DNA of 64,000 nt from Alligator mississippiensis (GCF_030867095.1 NC_081828.1:49143434-49207433); one strand, 5' to 3'; shown: positions 10,531-23,242, numbered from the stretch's first letter. Numbers and translations are program-made. The notes: generated from the sequence alone by a model not told the origin.

Positions 10531-12398
10531 TAGTCTAGAGCAGATGTAGCAATGTGTCATGAGTTCTGAACAGAAATCAGAAGTTCATGTATGAAACTGT
10601 AGCACTTGCCACCCCTCCAATCCCTCCCTCAGGGTGGGGCGGGGGGTGGTCCCTGTCTTGGGTGGTTTCTTGGATGCTCTCACTAGAATATTTTCTCCCA
10701 GTACCCTTTTGGGGTTTGTGCATTAAACATGGCAGGGCCAAGAAACTGTAAACTTGAAGTGGCCATTTTCTAGCATGCAGGTCCTGTCCTTAGGCGGTGA
10801 GTACTTGCTGTCTCCCCCCATTTTCTTACGGCTGAAGAGATGGAGTATCCTCACACCGAGACATCAGCAGCACATCTTAACCGCTCTGCTTCATCTCTCA
10901 CCTCTGAGCCAGCTTGAGGGGGACATGATGTTCCCTGGAAGTCTCTACTTATAACTTTGATAGCAAAGTTGGTGGCTAATAGCCACAACCTCACAGCTCT
11001 GCAGAAGCTGAGCACATCAGGGCTCTAGTGAAACCCTGCAGCCAAAGGAAGAAATGGGACAGGGACTGGAGGCCTGAGAGTCCTTTACTGCATCGGTAGC
11101 ACATGATTTTTCATTTAAGTGACCGTCCCAAAGCAAACCCTACTGAGTAGAAATGGGCACAGCTATAAAATCCAGGTCTTCACCACAAACTTCACAAATT
11201 CTGAGGCTGTTTCTCTCTGAGCCTTGGGGTTTGGAAGATGGAGAGGTTTGGCATTAGCCTGGAAGATCAGTCATGCTCTTTCCCACAGTCCCAGGATATC
11301 CTGCCTCCCTCCCTGCACCCCCAGTGCCAGCAAGCTGTTGGATTCAATTTAGCACATAAAAATCCTTCTGTGTTATAGAATTAAATTAGATGGTTGTTGT
11401 GGGAGTCCCCAAAGCTGCAGGGCTCCTGGGAGAAAGAAAATCGTGTTTTGTTTTGTGTTGTAATGCATCATTATTTAAATAACTCTGGACAACTTGAAAT
11501 ATTTACTCTTAACTGAGCATCATGGCTAGCAGCAATTCTGGTGTCTACATAAAATGGCAGGAGAAATAAGGTGAGCCCTGGCTGGTGAACAAGTGCTAAC
11601 AGCCCTTGCTTCATTTTTGCTATGTCTGTCGTATTCTTTTAAATGAGCTGCTAAACTGCCTCTGAACAGTATGTGCTGCTGCCACACTCCGCTGTCACTG
11701 CCGGTGAATGCTAAATCCTTACTACTGACTTCTCAAGACACCCAACCCTTCCCTCTCACAGCAACGGCTGTAGGGACACATGCTTGCAGACCTGGAGACA
11801 AATAAGCATACTCAGGGTCACTGCCTTTCATGAGCACAAGGGAAGTTGGCTCACTTTCAGCAAAATGGATCCCTCCCAAAACATGAAAAATGTGTACAGG
11901 GAAATTAAAAAACATAATTCCTTATAAAAACAATCAGCATTTTTTGACCAAGTCTAAATTCAAGGCTTCCCCATGTTTGTCTCATCATGCACAAGACCAG
12001 GTGTGACTACTTCTTCATACAGAAGTGCTCACACCTTTCACTCCTAGACTTCTGAGTGAAAATGGTATAACAGGCTAGAAAAATCAAGCCTCCAAAACTA
12101 ACCTAAAGTTCTCCCTTTCATAATGTTTCCCCCAATCCTCACTGCAGGTGTCCTGTGCTTTCCCCACCTCATTGCATGATATTTTGAGGAGCAGGAAATA
12201 ACATTATGCACCTCTTCATGTCCACCTTCCACAAGCCAAGAGTTTAAACAAGCTACATCTGCCAAATGCCCTTCAGCTTGTCCTTCTCTTTTCTTCAGTT
12301 GAGGACTTATAGGAATATCTGTACCCCACTTTGGTCACAGAGGCTAAACAAGGTAAAGACAGTTTAAGACTATTGTGTTAATGCTGCTAGAATTAAGT
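10531..12398. other. No gene; AT-rich block at 11340-11570
   Basis: Nothing recognised for most of it. The block 11340-11570 (ttggattcaatttagcacat, and gtaatgcatcattatttaaa) is AT-rich, non-repetitive and could be conserved noncoding DNA; this is a guess from style only. Confidence 0.4.
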
Positions 12399-12494
12399 TA
12401 ATAAATATCAGTGCTGTTATTTTTAATTTTTATCTGTAATTTTAGGCCTAAAATTACAGATAAAAATTAAAAATAACAACACTGATATTTATTA
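12399..12494. repeat. 96-bp almost perfect palindrome
   Basis: Two 48-base arms meet without a spacer at tagg|ccta (12446/12447). Only one position fails to pair (c at 12413 against the matching a at 12480). The ends are ttaataaatatc and gatatttatta. It could be a palindromic MITE of the mariner type with a TA-type target, or a source of a hairpin RNA. Confidence 0.95.
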
Positions 12495-13890
12495 TCAGAC
12501 CTTGCTCATTAAAAACGAGTGTTGAAAGATAGTTTATTTTGCTGCATGATGGTCCTCAGATCACAGGAGAGTAGAAAGTGCCCATTAGGCTTCAGTTAAG
12601 GATAGGAGGGAAGCACATGGGGTCTTCTGCTTTGACAGGATCACAAGATTTGGGTACATGTCTTGGAGAAGGTCTCTGTAAACAGCATCTCTTAATGTGA
12701 ACTGTGTGGCTACAAAAACTGCCCCCTTGGTAAGAGAATGGACACCTCTGTCAGAACCTGTCACTCTGGTTTTACCAGCTACATTCTTTGGAGGAAACTG
12801 ACTCCTAAAGGTGCTGGCAATACCAGATGGAAGCAGCACAGGGGTACTTCAACAAAGGTCCTGCTGTTGGAGCCAACCAGACTCTCATGTATCCTCCTTC
12901 CTGGCATCCTGAATTTTTTTTTTAAAAGGGCTGCCTTGTATCTACATCGGCTTGGGATGTTATCCACATAAGCATGCCCATCAGGAACTTCAGGCCATCC
13001 CAGCAGAAGCTAGCATTTCTAAGCACTGAGGGAGTCTGTTGGGTCACTTCTCTTGCTCATGGCCAACACATTACTCCCCAAGCATGAAGCAACTTTTTAG
13101 ATCTGGGCCCCAAGTTTCTATCAGAGTTTCATCCTGAATCAGTTTCTCTCATTGACTGCGTTTCCCCACAAAGCCCTCTAGTTGCACTGCACCCTCTAGG
13201 TTAGGGCAAAGCAGTTCTAGGTGGAATGAAAACCAATGCAAGTCTTTGACTACCACGCAGAACAAGTTCCTATTGAGATTTGGGGAAAAAAATGCCTCAG
13301 TTTGGGTTTCTTTTTCTGTGCGTCTCTTTGGTTTGGGTGAGGGCTGGAAACAAGAAACTCCAGTGTGCTGCTCTTATGCTTCAGTGCTAGCGAGATCTCA
13401 CCAACTTCCTGGGAGACCCTGCCCCCACCAGCTTCCCGTCCTTTGCAAGTTCCACCATGCTCCCTGCCCCTTTCTACCTCTCTAGCCTTTCTTATAAACT
13501 GCTGACTGCATTACTCCTACATTATATCCCGATCCCTGTTATACCAGCCAACTGTAATGAAATCAATAGGGTTGTAGCAATGCAATAGAGAAGACTTTAC
13601 AGCCCCACAGATAGACAAATAGCAATATAAACAGCTGAAAATAAAATAACTGGCGGGGTCTTTCCAAAGAGCGTGTTAAATGCAAAACATTTAAAACATG
13701 AATTTTATTACAAACAAATCTGAGATGTTCTCTGCCTGATATTTAATGTAATGTATCTAGGTTTATAATCTCTTGCTTTTTAATATCCACTTTCTTGGGC
13801 CTCAGGGTAACCAAATAATAGTGAGTTGTTCATTCAGTTTTACATACAGCTGCACTCAGAGCAGAGCACAGGGCAACATCCTGAGCGCAG
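12495..13890. other. No recognised feature
   Basis: Noncoding; a short AT-rich block at 13650-13800 stands out only by base composition. Confidence 0.55.
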
Positions 13891-13970
13891 ACAGAATTGA
13901 TGCAAGTTAGCATTGACTTCAAAGGGACTTGTGAAGTTACACCAGCTGATGATATGGTCACAGAGCAGAG
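13891..13970 (+). repeat. Old amniote interspersed repeat fragment
   Basis: The words gacttcaaagggacttgtg and gttacaccagctgatgata follow the order of a family widespread in reptiles (usual form gacttcaatggagctacacc, then tttacaccagctgagg). Confidence 0.5.
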
Positions 13971-14084
13971 GAGTGGGGATATAACACAGGTAGCTATGAG
14001 ATAATTCTATTCATAGCCAGACAGCCCCTCTCCTAGCAGTTTTGATGTGCTGTAATCATCACAAAGATTATTATTTCTATTCCA

Positions 14085-14165
14085 GGAGCATCTAGAGGCT
14101 CCAGGCAAGATGAAGGTCTCCTTGTGCTAGAAGCTGTATAAACCCAGTCAGACACAGAGAGTCTG
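14085..14165 (+). mobile_element. L2/L3-like LINE 3' end scrap
   Basis: The words agcatctagaggctccaggc, then ccttgtgctagaagctgt and ataaaccc resemble the same LINE tail family as 2185-2262 (usual form tgtgctaggcgctgtacaaa). Confidence 0.5.
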
Positions 14166-14829
14166 TCTACACCACAATGGCAGACAGCTCTGCGACTGCT
14201 CCATGTGCATCAACCCCAGAAATAAGGGAAGGGAGGAGGATACTCTGTGAGCACTCCAAGCTGCTGCTCTTGAGCACTCTGGAAACCCAGGTTTTGCACA
14301 CAGTGTTGAGATATCCACAAGACAGCCTTGCTACCTCATTTCCAGGGTTGATACTGGTGAATTGGAAGCAGGTAGCCAGGGCTTATTGCCTTAGCAGCAT
14401 GATGGAATAGTTCCACCATGGCATAGACACCCCTAGTCTCTGTCACAAAGAGCTTACCATTCAGCCCACAGAGCCATGTCATACAGCCTGCAAACTGTCC
14501 TAACCCTGGCTGTGATGGGGAACTTTCCAGCAGCAGCATCTAAATGCCCAGGTGAGATCCACGCTGCTGGAGCAAGCCTGGAACTGTATCTTGTTTTCAG
14601 AGTAGCAGACAAGCACTGAGCATGCTCAGCTTCTTCATGTGATGCTGCTGGGGTCCAGCCCTGCAGCTTTTGCCTATTCAGCTGCCAAGCCCCCGAGCAA
14701 AAGCAGCAGCACTGGAGCCCCAGCAGCACTGCAAGGAGAAGCCTGGCCTATGGCTTCTTCCCATGGCAGTAGCCAAGCACCTGGGATGCTAGGCTTATTC
14801 CCACTGGGCCCCTGACTGGCAGATGTGAG
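14166..14829. other. Unresolved; may be the body of a hAT element
   Basis: The left end of the element that finishes at 14968 was not found. The region is GC-balanced and rich in gcagcagc words. The frames at 14177-14729 overlap each other on both strands and show no domain. Confidence 0.35.
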
Positions 14830-14968
14830 TTCCATGTGTGGCATCTACCCCAGACTGGTCCCACACAGCAGCACATGCAGTACAATCGCAGACTGGCTGG
14901 AGTCTATGCCCATGTATTGGATCTAATGGGTGGGGGTGCTACAGAGCCCAATGAGTTTGACACCCCTG
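14830..14968. mobile_element. hAT element, right end
   Basis: The sequence gagcccaatgagtttgacac followed by ccctg is the reverse complement of a hAT end common in reptiles (caggggtgtcaaactcattg). The inside (tgcccatgtattggatctaa) fits the same family. It is inserted in a MIR remnant that resumes at 14969. Confidence 0.65.
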
Positions 14969-15070
14969 CCTTACATGACTTGCCCATGGCCACATGGAGT
15001 TGCGGCAATACCAGGGATAAGGTGCCAGATCTCCTGGGTCCCAGAGTCCAGTATTCAAACTGCAAAGAAA
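14969..15070 (-). mobile_element. MIR-type SINE fragment
   Basis: The words tacatgacttgcccatggc, then ccagatctcctgggtcccag follow the reverse MIR order right after the hAT end. Confidence 0.55.
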
Positions 15071-16769
15071 TTCTCTCTTTCAAAAACTTCAGTGGGAGAT
15101 AGGTGTCATTGTGGAATTTCACTCTGATTTCCCATGCTTGCTTGGTTTGATGGAGATCATAACATTGTAATAGGTAATAATATCATTTTATTAAAAGCAC
15201 CTGCACAAAGCATCACTTTGACCGGAGCCGAGTCTGCACGTTTATTTGGCTTGCAAGGGGATGATATATGCATGCAGGGAGCAGAGAAGAATACAAAGAG
15301 GGCTTTTTTTCACCCTGGAATTTGATTTTAAGACAATCCTAAACAGCTTATTCTTTGACAACAGCAGAGGTATTTTAATAAGCTGGGAATGCAGATCCAG
15401 GTTCTGCAGGAATTAGACTAAAACTGAGATGAGTTGTTTGGGGATAAACCAGAATAAATCCATGTAGCCATGTTATGTGTCCTTACTTTCCTAACTGAGG
15501 GCTTTAATACTTCAAGCAGCTGGTAGGAAATAGGCCTCCTTTGTGGTATGTCCACAATCCTGGTATTGATCATGCCATGAATGGAACATCAGACCAATAA
15601 GGGCTCCCTAAGGCATTCAACCTAGCTTGTGAAAAATGAAAACCACAAATATTAGACTCCCTAGGAGCCACGACTCTGTGTGCAATCACTTAAAGAAATT
15701 GGATCAAGTTCACTTTGCAGGAAGCAATGTGTGTTGGCGGAGAGGAGGCTGGGAACACAAACCTCATCCTGACAATCCTGTTCTCTGTCAGCTATTAGCC
15801 AATTGCCATTCACCTGACCTTGGTCATTTTGCATGTTCTAATTCTACTGCTATAAAAAGTATGCCATAGGTTTTTATTGTACTTTTAAAAAGTCCCAGTT
15901 CTTGGCTTTGATGCTATGTGAAATAAGGCTGAGTACAGTACACGAATGAGAAAAAGGGGTTTGCATTCTGTATTGCCCACGGAGGCCAAGAAAGGCATTG
16001 AAGTATCACTGAGTGTGGAGGGGTGCCCCCACTTGCACCTGAGTCCTGGGAGTGACCCAGCTTCTACATGCAACTTGGCAGGTGCAATGGCCATGCTCCC
16101 TGTGGAAAAGACAGCATGGAGGGGGCAGACGATAGACCCACCCTTTGGTAAACAAAGCCTGCCGTGCGGGACCCCATTCCCACCTTGCCCCATCACAGAA
16201 ATCCCAATTCAGTCAAGCTTTCCACTGGGTCCGAAGTTTGGCCCAACTGCTTCCAACAGTACAACCCTTCTCCTGACTTCCAAAGTCAGGATCTTCAAAC
16301 TGTTTGCAAATAAGCCCCATAACCCTTTTCTTCTCCTGTAATTCTTTCATTGAATCCCAGTTTTGTCTGCTGGTCCCAGAAGCCCAGACCACCTCTGCTC
16401 ATTCTTTTCACAAGCCCCCCCTGTTCCAGTTGCCCCAGTGCTGGATTTTGTTTTTGAAATTCTTCTCTAGTTCCTGATACGTTATCTGGGAATGAAGGGG
16501 AGAGAAATGCATTGATTCCAATCTTCCGTATCGTGGTGGTTTTTCAGCCGGAGGGCCAAGAATGCAAAAAGCTTTGTTTTTTCACTACTGTGGCATTTCC
16601 TCCTCCTTCCTCCAGTGCCATAAGCAGAATAGGCTGTAAAACAAAAACATACACTTGCTCCCCCAGCTGCTCAGCAACACGGCCTGGGATCGGGAAGATG
16701 GATGGAATACTCACCTGCCACTGGCAGGGAAATTTGTCTGGGTTCTCCTGCCCAGGCCGTAAAACGCTC
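15071..16769. other. No recognised feature
   Basis: Noncoding. The 131-codon frame at 15946-16341 has no recognisable domain and no splice context that I trust. Confidence 0.5.
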
Positions 16770-16827
16770 TGTGTGTGTGTGCGTGTGTGTGTGCGCGCGT
16801 GTGTGTGTGTGCGTGCATGCGCGCACA
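16770..16827. repeat. TG/CG microsatellite, Z-DNA prone
   Basis: 58 bases alternate purine and pyrimidine without a break, with GCGCGC and GCGTGCATGCGCGC blocks among the TG steps. Such tracts can adopt the left-handed Z form. Confidence 0.95.
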
Positions 16828-17779
16828 GATAGCAACCACTAGACAGGAGATGGGAGTGAGGGATACTAAGAAAACATAGACATATGATGGGAGAGGTAGA
16901 CTGTAGATTGATGGCTACTGCCCTGCATAGGGAGCAGTATGAAGTGACCCCACTCCTGAGTGAGTGCCTCAGGCACACAGCTTCTCCCAAATCCCTCCCT
17001 GCACCTTGGCAGGTGACAGAATTGCTCTTAAGTAAGCCGCTTTCTGTTCTGGCAGCACAGCCACCTCAGCATGGAGCAGGAACAAGTAGTGCAGCATGAC
17101 TTAGTGTTGTAAAATGAGCAGCAGGATGCCTGTGCACTTTTCCATCCCCGTGCAACTTCTCAGGGCATATTTATCCTGCCTCAGTGCTGCTATGCTGGAT
17201 CAACCCTGGCAATTCCCCCTGCTCTTTCTCCTGCTTTGAATGTGCCAAATACCCAAAATAATTTATTGTAGGAGAATGGTCCTGGCCTCACATCTAGTGA
17301 CAGAAACACTAGAGGAATGTACCACATTCAAAGTATGGCTACATTACATTTTTGGCATTTGGTCCATTGATTTTAATTGCCTGTTCTTCAGACCAAAGGG
17401 TGAAAGGGGAAAGAACGAGAACATTTTTTTAAATGGGGTGCTGCTAACTTCTCTGACTTCAGCAGCATGGCATTTCAATAATGAATTGATGTATTGCAGT
17501 ACATAAAAAAACCAACATGACTGGGAAAACATTTTTAACCAAAATGGAAAAAAACCACTCATGAATAACCATAATATTATATTGTAATTAATGAAACACT
17601 TAAGCCTGGCAGTTTATGCAAATATCTTGAATTTGTTAACCACAACAAACCACACAGTTCACAGGGGGATACTCGGCAATCAGCAATATAAATGGCAGTG
17701 TGACATTGCACGCTGTGCAAGAAAAGCTGAACTTCGCTGGCCTGTCCTGAACAGGTTGTTTGAAGATGTACAAGTTATT
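16828..17779. other. No recognised feature
   Basis: Noncoding; AT-rich toward 17580. Confidence 0.55.
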
Positions 17780-18053
17780 CACTAGTGCAACTGCTTGAAC
17801 TCGCAGAAGTGGGAAGTGCCCCTTCTTAGCTGTCATTCATTTTCTGATTACAGAAAAGTAATACAGCCATTCTTCTTTGCAAAGAACTCAACAAGATCAC
17901 AACAGGTCAGAATGGATTTGATTCCTATTCAAAAACCTCTGGGATTATCTTTTGAATCACGTACGGGGGTTAACGCACCTAACAATGCTAATGTTTCACG
18001 GCACCTTGTGATACCCGTAAAAGGACCTCGTGGCACCCCAACTGAGAATCACC
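17780..18053. mobile_element. hAT non-autonomous element, copy B (diverged)
   Basis: Shares with copy A the ordered words cagccattcttctttgcaaa, agatcacaac, gcacctaacaatgctaatg and an end ccaactgagaatcacc. The orientation is the same as copy A. The left terminal repeat is too diverged to fix, so the start is approximate and no target duplication could be found. Confidence 0.75.
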
Positions 18054-19595
18054 AACCTAAATAGACAAAACAAGTGCTACCTTCCTCTGTGTGTGCTTGC
18101 ATAGCACCTGATCCCTGTTGAGGTCATTGGATGCTACTGCAATACCAATAGTAAATTAATATTACTGTTTGTTATGTCTCCTAGCCCACTGGATTACACA
18201 CCTTCTGGGAAACCAATCCCTTTCACTGGATATACCAGAGCTGTCCACTGAAGTAACACAGGCATAGAGCATAATTGCAGTGGCTGTCACTCCACACAGC
18301 ATAACTGTCAAAAGTTATATTGCATGCCTTCCAAACAGCTGAGGAGATCCCAGCAAAAACAGAAAACATTCACTCTGGACACCATTAGATTTCTTTCATG
18401 CAGATTCACTATCTCCATCTGTCTGTCTCTCTCCCCCCTGGAGTTTTTTTCTTGTAATTATTATTAGAGAATACATTTACATGAAAACAAAATCTTTGTC
18501 TTTATAAAGGATATTTTGGTTCCCACTGCTTTCACTTTCTCCCACCTCCTGTCCTGAAGTCAAATAAGCCTGATATTGTGCCTTCATAATCCCTTCTATG
18601 GTAGCAAGCTATGACATCACACAGGTATGACTTCAGACAAGGAATCAGCCAGCAGGGCCAGATGCAACTTGACAAAGCTTCTGGTGTCTCTGAGAAGAAA
18701 ATAAAAGGGAAAGCATCCTGCTTAGAGACTGTTCTGCTTTTCTTTCCCTTCTATCATCTCCCTTTATTTAAAACAACTGTTGGTAGCTTCATAAGCAAGA
18801 GATTGTGGGAGCAGAAGAAAGTCCTCTTCTGTTCCCTCTGCTGAAGTCATAACCATGGATGTCAGAGCTAGTTGCTGCAGAGATAATTATGATGCAAGGA
18901 GAAGATTATGATGCCAGGTGGAAACAAAAAAAAAGGAGCAAAGGACCTATTTCACCCATTGCTGACTTTATACCTTTCAGCTGAAACTATCACAGTGTAC
19001 CTTACAGTTGTGTAAATGGTGCACAACTCAACTAAAATGCATACAGCTCTGGGTCACGGAGAGTTAACTTAGCACAGGGCCAAAAAGACAGATCCCTTGG
19101 AAAATTATTAAGGAATGCCAAGTGGCTACCCAAGACCTTTCTTTTTAAAGAAATCATCTTGAGAAACACACGCACACCCTGCCTGAGACCATGCTGCATT
19201 TAGGCTGCTCCAGGAGTCAACATAGCCCACGGGTCTGCTCTAACCTACAACAGCCTGGTCAGGGTTGCAGGTGGAGTTTCATATGTTGCGTGCCTGCACT
19301 CTCCTATCCCTGTGTAAAAGCCACTCAGAGGAGCCCTGTGCTGCACCGTACATGTGTCTCAAGGTGAAAGGCTGAACTAGCATTGACAAGATTTGAACCT
19401 GCTGAACCAATGGCTCAAGCAATTCTTTGTAGGAAATAGAAGGGCTGAGATTTACAGAGCTGAGGGATTTAGCCACCATGTACTTCCCACTGATTCTTTT
19501 CCCCTGAGCAGATGTGCATCCAAACCTCTTTGGTTGCTTTGAAGTCCTCTTCTGGGATCCACAGATCAAACAGCTTCTAAATGGAACATTTATTG
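18054..19595. other. No recognised feature
   Basis: Noncoding; no gene or clear repeat. Confidence 0.55.
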
Positions 19596-19657
19596 GCAGT
19601 TCTCATGAGGCAAGAGTGCCTCTTTAAGAAACGAGGCTGCCTCATGAGAAAAACTGC
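19596..19657. repeat. Short inverted repeat (hairpin)
   Basis: gcagttctcatgaggca pairs with tgcctcatgagaaaaactgc with three extra bases in the right arm; the 25-base loop holds a smaller stem of its own. Confidence 0.75.
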
Positions 19658-20309
19658 TAGAAGAAGAGAAAAATCCATCCCTTGCTCATCAGAACTGCTT
19701 CAGATCTCCCTGCATCACCCTATGACCTCTTCAGCGCTGTAAACAAAGCAGGATGCAGGCAGGAAAGTGCCAGGGGTTAACAGTCACCAAACAGCTAGAT
19801 CCCCATTGCTGACCCTCACTATCCATGAGCAGGCTTAGGAGGAAGAGTGGGAGCATTTCTTTAAGCACTTGGGATTTCCAGGGGAGAAGGGGAACAAAAC
19901 ACTTCCTCAAAATAAAGAAGGGAGAGGGGGAGATGGAAGCAAAAAGGCAAAGGGCACTGGAGAAAGGGCAGCAAGAGGCTTTTCACTATTTCTGTATGGG
20001 AGAAACTCCAGGTTTAATGACAGAAAAATCGCAGTGTCAGGCGAGCAGCTGATAATTTAGCAGGAGGCAGAGAATGGCTGAATCTGACACCCACAAACGG
20101 GAGATGTCAGCTCAACATCTGCTCCTGACATCTCAGCAACTAATTATTTTGCTGCGCACTGTGGTCGGCTTGCTGGAAAAGCCCAGGGGCTGCTTTGGCC
20201 CTGTCAATAAACCTGAATTTGACTGGCTGAAAGGGGGGGAGAAAAAGAGAAAGAGTCCTCACTACCCAAACCATAGGATCAATTGAACTTTGTGAAGGTC
20301 ACGCAGTGC
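19658..20309. other. No recognised feature
   Basis: Purine-rich noncoding stretch around 19820-19980; the overlapping frames there are chance. Confidence 0.5.
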
Positions 20310-20353
20310 AGGGAGGGAGGGATGGGGCGGGGGAGGTTAAGGGCAGGAGGGGG
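20310..20353 (+). other. G-rich tract, quadruplex prone
   Basis: At least five runs of three or more G lie within 44 bases (gggagggagggatgggg, gggggagg, aagggcaggaggggg). It fits the usual four-run quadruplex rule. Confidence 0.7.
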
Positions 20354-20484
20354 TAGACGCTTCAAAGGGTCTGAGATACCACTTGGCCAATTTAGAGGGC
20401 TGCTGTCAAGAAGCATTAGAAACAGGCAAATTGGAGAGAGTTCAGAGAGGAACCACAAATGTGACTGGACATTGATTCCTGAGA

Positions 20485-20560
20485 AAAGATGAAGGGCCCA
20501 ATTCAGCAGGGTACTTAAACACGTGACTGTCTTCAAGCAGGTGTCTGTGCCCATGGAAAC
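20485..20560 (+). repeat. Old amniote interspersed repeat fragment
   Basis: The words gggcccaattcagcagggta and cttaaacacgtgactgtctt resemble a common reptile family (usual form cctgctaagcacttaagc, then acatgcttaac). Confidence 0.45.
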
Positions 20561-21379
20561 CAAGGCATGGGTCAGCAAGGATTTAAGGATGCATTTTGTT
20601 TGGAGGCAGAGAGCATGCAACTGGATGGAAATCTTGAAAGGATGTAAACGGCAAGGAGGCGGGAGAGGGTATAAATAGCTGTCGCCAAATGAAGTGGATT
20701 GTCTGTGCCCAGATTTATCCTGGCACAGCTGATCTGCTTCACTGGGTGAAACATGTCACCTGGTGTCCTACCCATTCATCATGCAGGACAATGGGCAACA
20801 TGTTCCCCACTTGCAGAGACATGGGACATGTCTTAAGCAGGGAAAGCTGGGATTCCCTGCTTACAGAGATGTGCTTTGGAGATTCCCAGGGGCACATCTT
20901 TGTATGAAGGCAAAGCCAGTCAGATGTGCCCAGGGCTTGAAGAGCCCGATTCTACTGGGGGCACATAGGCCTGGGGGCACCTGCCCAGGGCAGTCCTGGC
21001 CTGCCCATGCTCTCCTACCATAAAACAAATGGGAAGATAGGGAGCTAGAAGTGGGAATCAGGAAGGAAAAATTAGGCACGTGATCCTCAGAATCTTTCAG
21101 AGTATGGTCACTTTTCCCACTCCCACTCCCAGTCACTTACCTACTATCACAGGGATTTTTGTTTGCCACTTATTTGGGAAGATGGTATTTATTGGATGTG
21201 GCTCAGTAACAGAGACTCCCTAAATGAGCAGTAGAAACATTTCTGCAGCAAATAACAGAACCCTGATCTCTCACAGCTTTCTTGACAGCCCCTAGAAGCC
21301 CTAAGCTTTGTCAGACGACTGGGGGAAGGAAAGGTGGCTTCTTAATTCCAGGCGGGGTGGGGATTGAAATATTCTGGAG
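20561..21379. other. No recognised feature
   Basis: Noncoding sequence. A TATA-like word (gtataaatagc, 20670-20680) is present but has no gene next to it. Confidence 0.5.
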
Positions 21380-21560
21380 AGGCATCAGTATTCAGCGAGG
21401 CATTATAAATTCATTTTTAAAAATGCAAAATACCCTTTAGTGCTGCTATTATTCACTGCAATTCATTCAAATGTTATAGCATATTAAGGAGTGTATTAAA
21501 GCAATTAAAACGTACATTCAAATCTAGAATCCAATATTAAAATTAAAATCTGACAGCCCC
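21380..21560. other. AT-rich block, possible conserved noncoding element
   Basis: Non-repetitive and AT-rich with homeodomain-like words (aattaaaa, attaaagcaattaaaac). I cannot test conservation; the call rests on style alone. Confidence 0.3.
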
Positions 21561-21734
21561 GGGTGTTTCAGTGATGAATGCTCATCTTGGGCAGAGGGAC
21601 ACAAAGACATTTTAGATCAAATGGAATTTGATTAAATTGGGAATGGGGGGAGGACAAATGGCTCTGTCTTGTAACTTCAATGGTGTGGCATGGTACGAAT
21701 AGTTTCTGATGTAAGGAGCTTACTGCCTAATAGG

Positions 21735-21875
21735 CAGGGTGAAGGAAGGATTGGTATCCTCACTTTACAGATGGGAGAATGAGGCAGAGAGATTTAGTGA
21801 CTTTGCCCAGGGTCTGTGGCAAAGCCAGAAATTAAACCTGAGTTCAAATCCTATGCTTTAATTAGGAAATCCCTC
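21735..21875 (-). mobile_element. MIR-type SINE
   Basis: The order tatcctcactttacagatgg, gagaatgaggcagagaga, tttgcccagggtc, gagttcaaatcct is the reverse complement of MIR. It is one of the best preserved MIR copies here. Confidence 0.8.
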
Positions 21876-23242
21876 CTTCCTCTTTGCTAGTGACTAGATC
21901 ATTGGATGACAGGCCTTTATTAACACAGCACAAATCGCATCACATCACCTGAAGCTTCATTTCAATATCCCACATTGAAATACACTGCTACAGCCACTCC
22001 AATAGCAGAGCTCAAACCAGCACTTGCTTATGTTTGTTTTCCAGGACTATTCCCATCTGAAAAAATTGAATTAAACTAACATCCATGTCATGTCCAACAT
22101 CACACAAGGAAATCGCTCTCAGCCCAGAGGGTGGGAGAAGAAATACAAGAACTCCCAGGCCTTAAATTAATTTTAACTTAACACTTTATTCCCCAGCTTT
22201 CAGAGATTAAAATAGGTACATTTGATGTTCTGGAAGGGTACTAGGCACTGCAGGTCAACCTTGCCTCTATATTAAGTGAATGGAGTAATGTCCTGTACAT
22301 TTACAGTCTCCTCAGTCCACTCTCCTGTTAACCCTTACCTTTCCAGAGGTTTCTACTGCATCCCTTTTTCTGTTGGTGTAGTTGTTCTTGCTACTTCCAT
22401 TGTGCTTAGCTTCTGGATAAAGCGCTAGCTGCATTGTCCATACTGCACTGATGGTTGAGAAGGGCATGGAAAGTAAAAACAGAATTCATTAGATAATGAG
22501 GCAGGGAGATAGATAACTTTTCCCACAAACTGATTTCCCCAAAAGGAATTCTCTGGCCTTAATGAAAATTTGCAATTTAAAACCCCAACTTCAGTGCTGT
22601 GCTGGAGCTGTTCCAGTGAGATTAGAAGGCACATTTGTCACGAAGGTAGGCCAGCCAGGGGCAACACTTGTCATTGCAGAATAGTTCCTCCCTTTCTCTC
22701 TCACTCTTAATCCGTTTGTTCTAGAAATTCTTTTAATCAAATGACAGCAGCTGCAAAACATGGATTAAGGCTGCTGAAGTGCAAGCTCTAATAGCACTCC
22801 TAATAGGTGGGCACCACAGGTATGTTTGTTCGTCTGGATAAGAGCACTGCTCTAATTTGCATGTTCCAGCAATGACACTTTTTGCCTCCATAACTTCTAG
22901 ATCCCAAACACTGAACAAACAGGAATTCCTAGCCTGGATCCCTGTCCTCTCACACTGATATATTTCAAGTATAGCTTCACTACAATCAGTTGAGTCATAC
23001 CACTGTGAAACTGGTGAGAGAGATCAGACCCTATGCTTCACACCAGCCAGTCCATGTTTTAGTTCTCACCAGCATTGCACCAGAATCTGTTTCAGGTTCC
23101 TTTTAAGAGGTCAAATGCTTCTCCTCCATTGCACCTGAAGGAAAGGTCCCTTGTGGATGAAGTGCGGGCCGGCCATGGTCATGCACTTTCCAAAGACCAT
23201 CCAGACCATAAGAGTAGTTGAGTGGAGCTGTCTTAGGACACT
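21876..23242. other. No recognised feature
   Basis: Noncoding; no gene or clear repeat recognised. Confidence 0.55.

Noticed and set aside
10021-10549. Four overlapping frames of 75-142 codons on both strands
   Set aside because: They lie in the tandem units of a hAT-like element; the frames are open in several phases for that reason.
16544-16990. 148-codon minus frame with THTH runs
   Set aside because: The runs come from the TG/CG microsatellite; the rest has no domain.
20670-20680. TATA-box-like gtataaatagc
   Set aside because: No gene or start region next to it; such words are common by chance.
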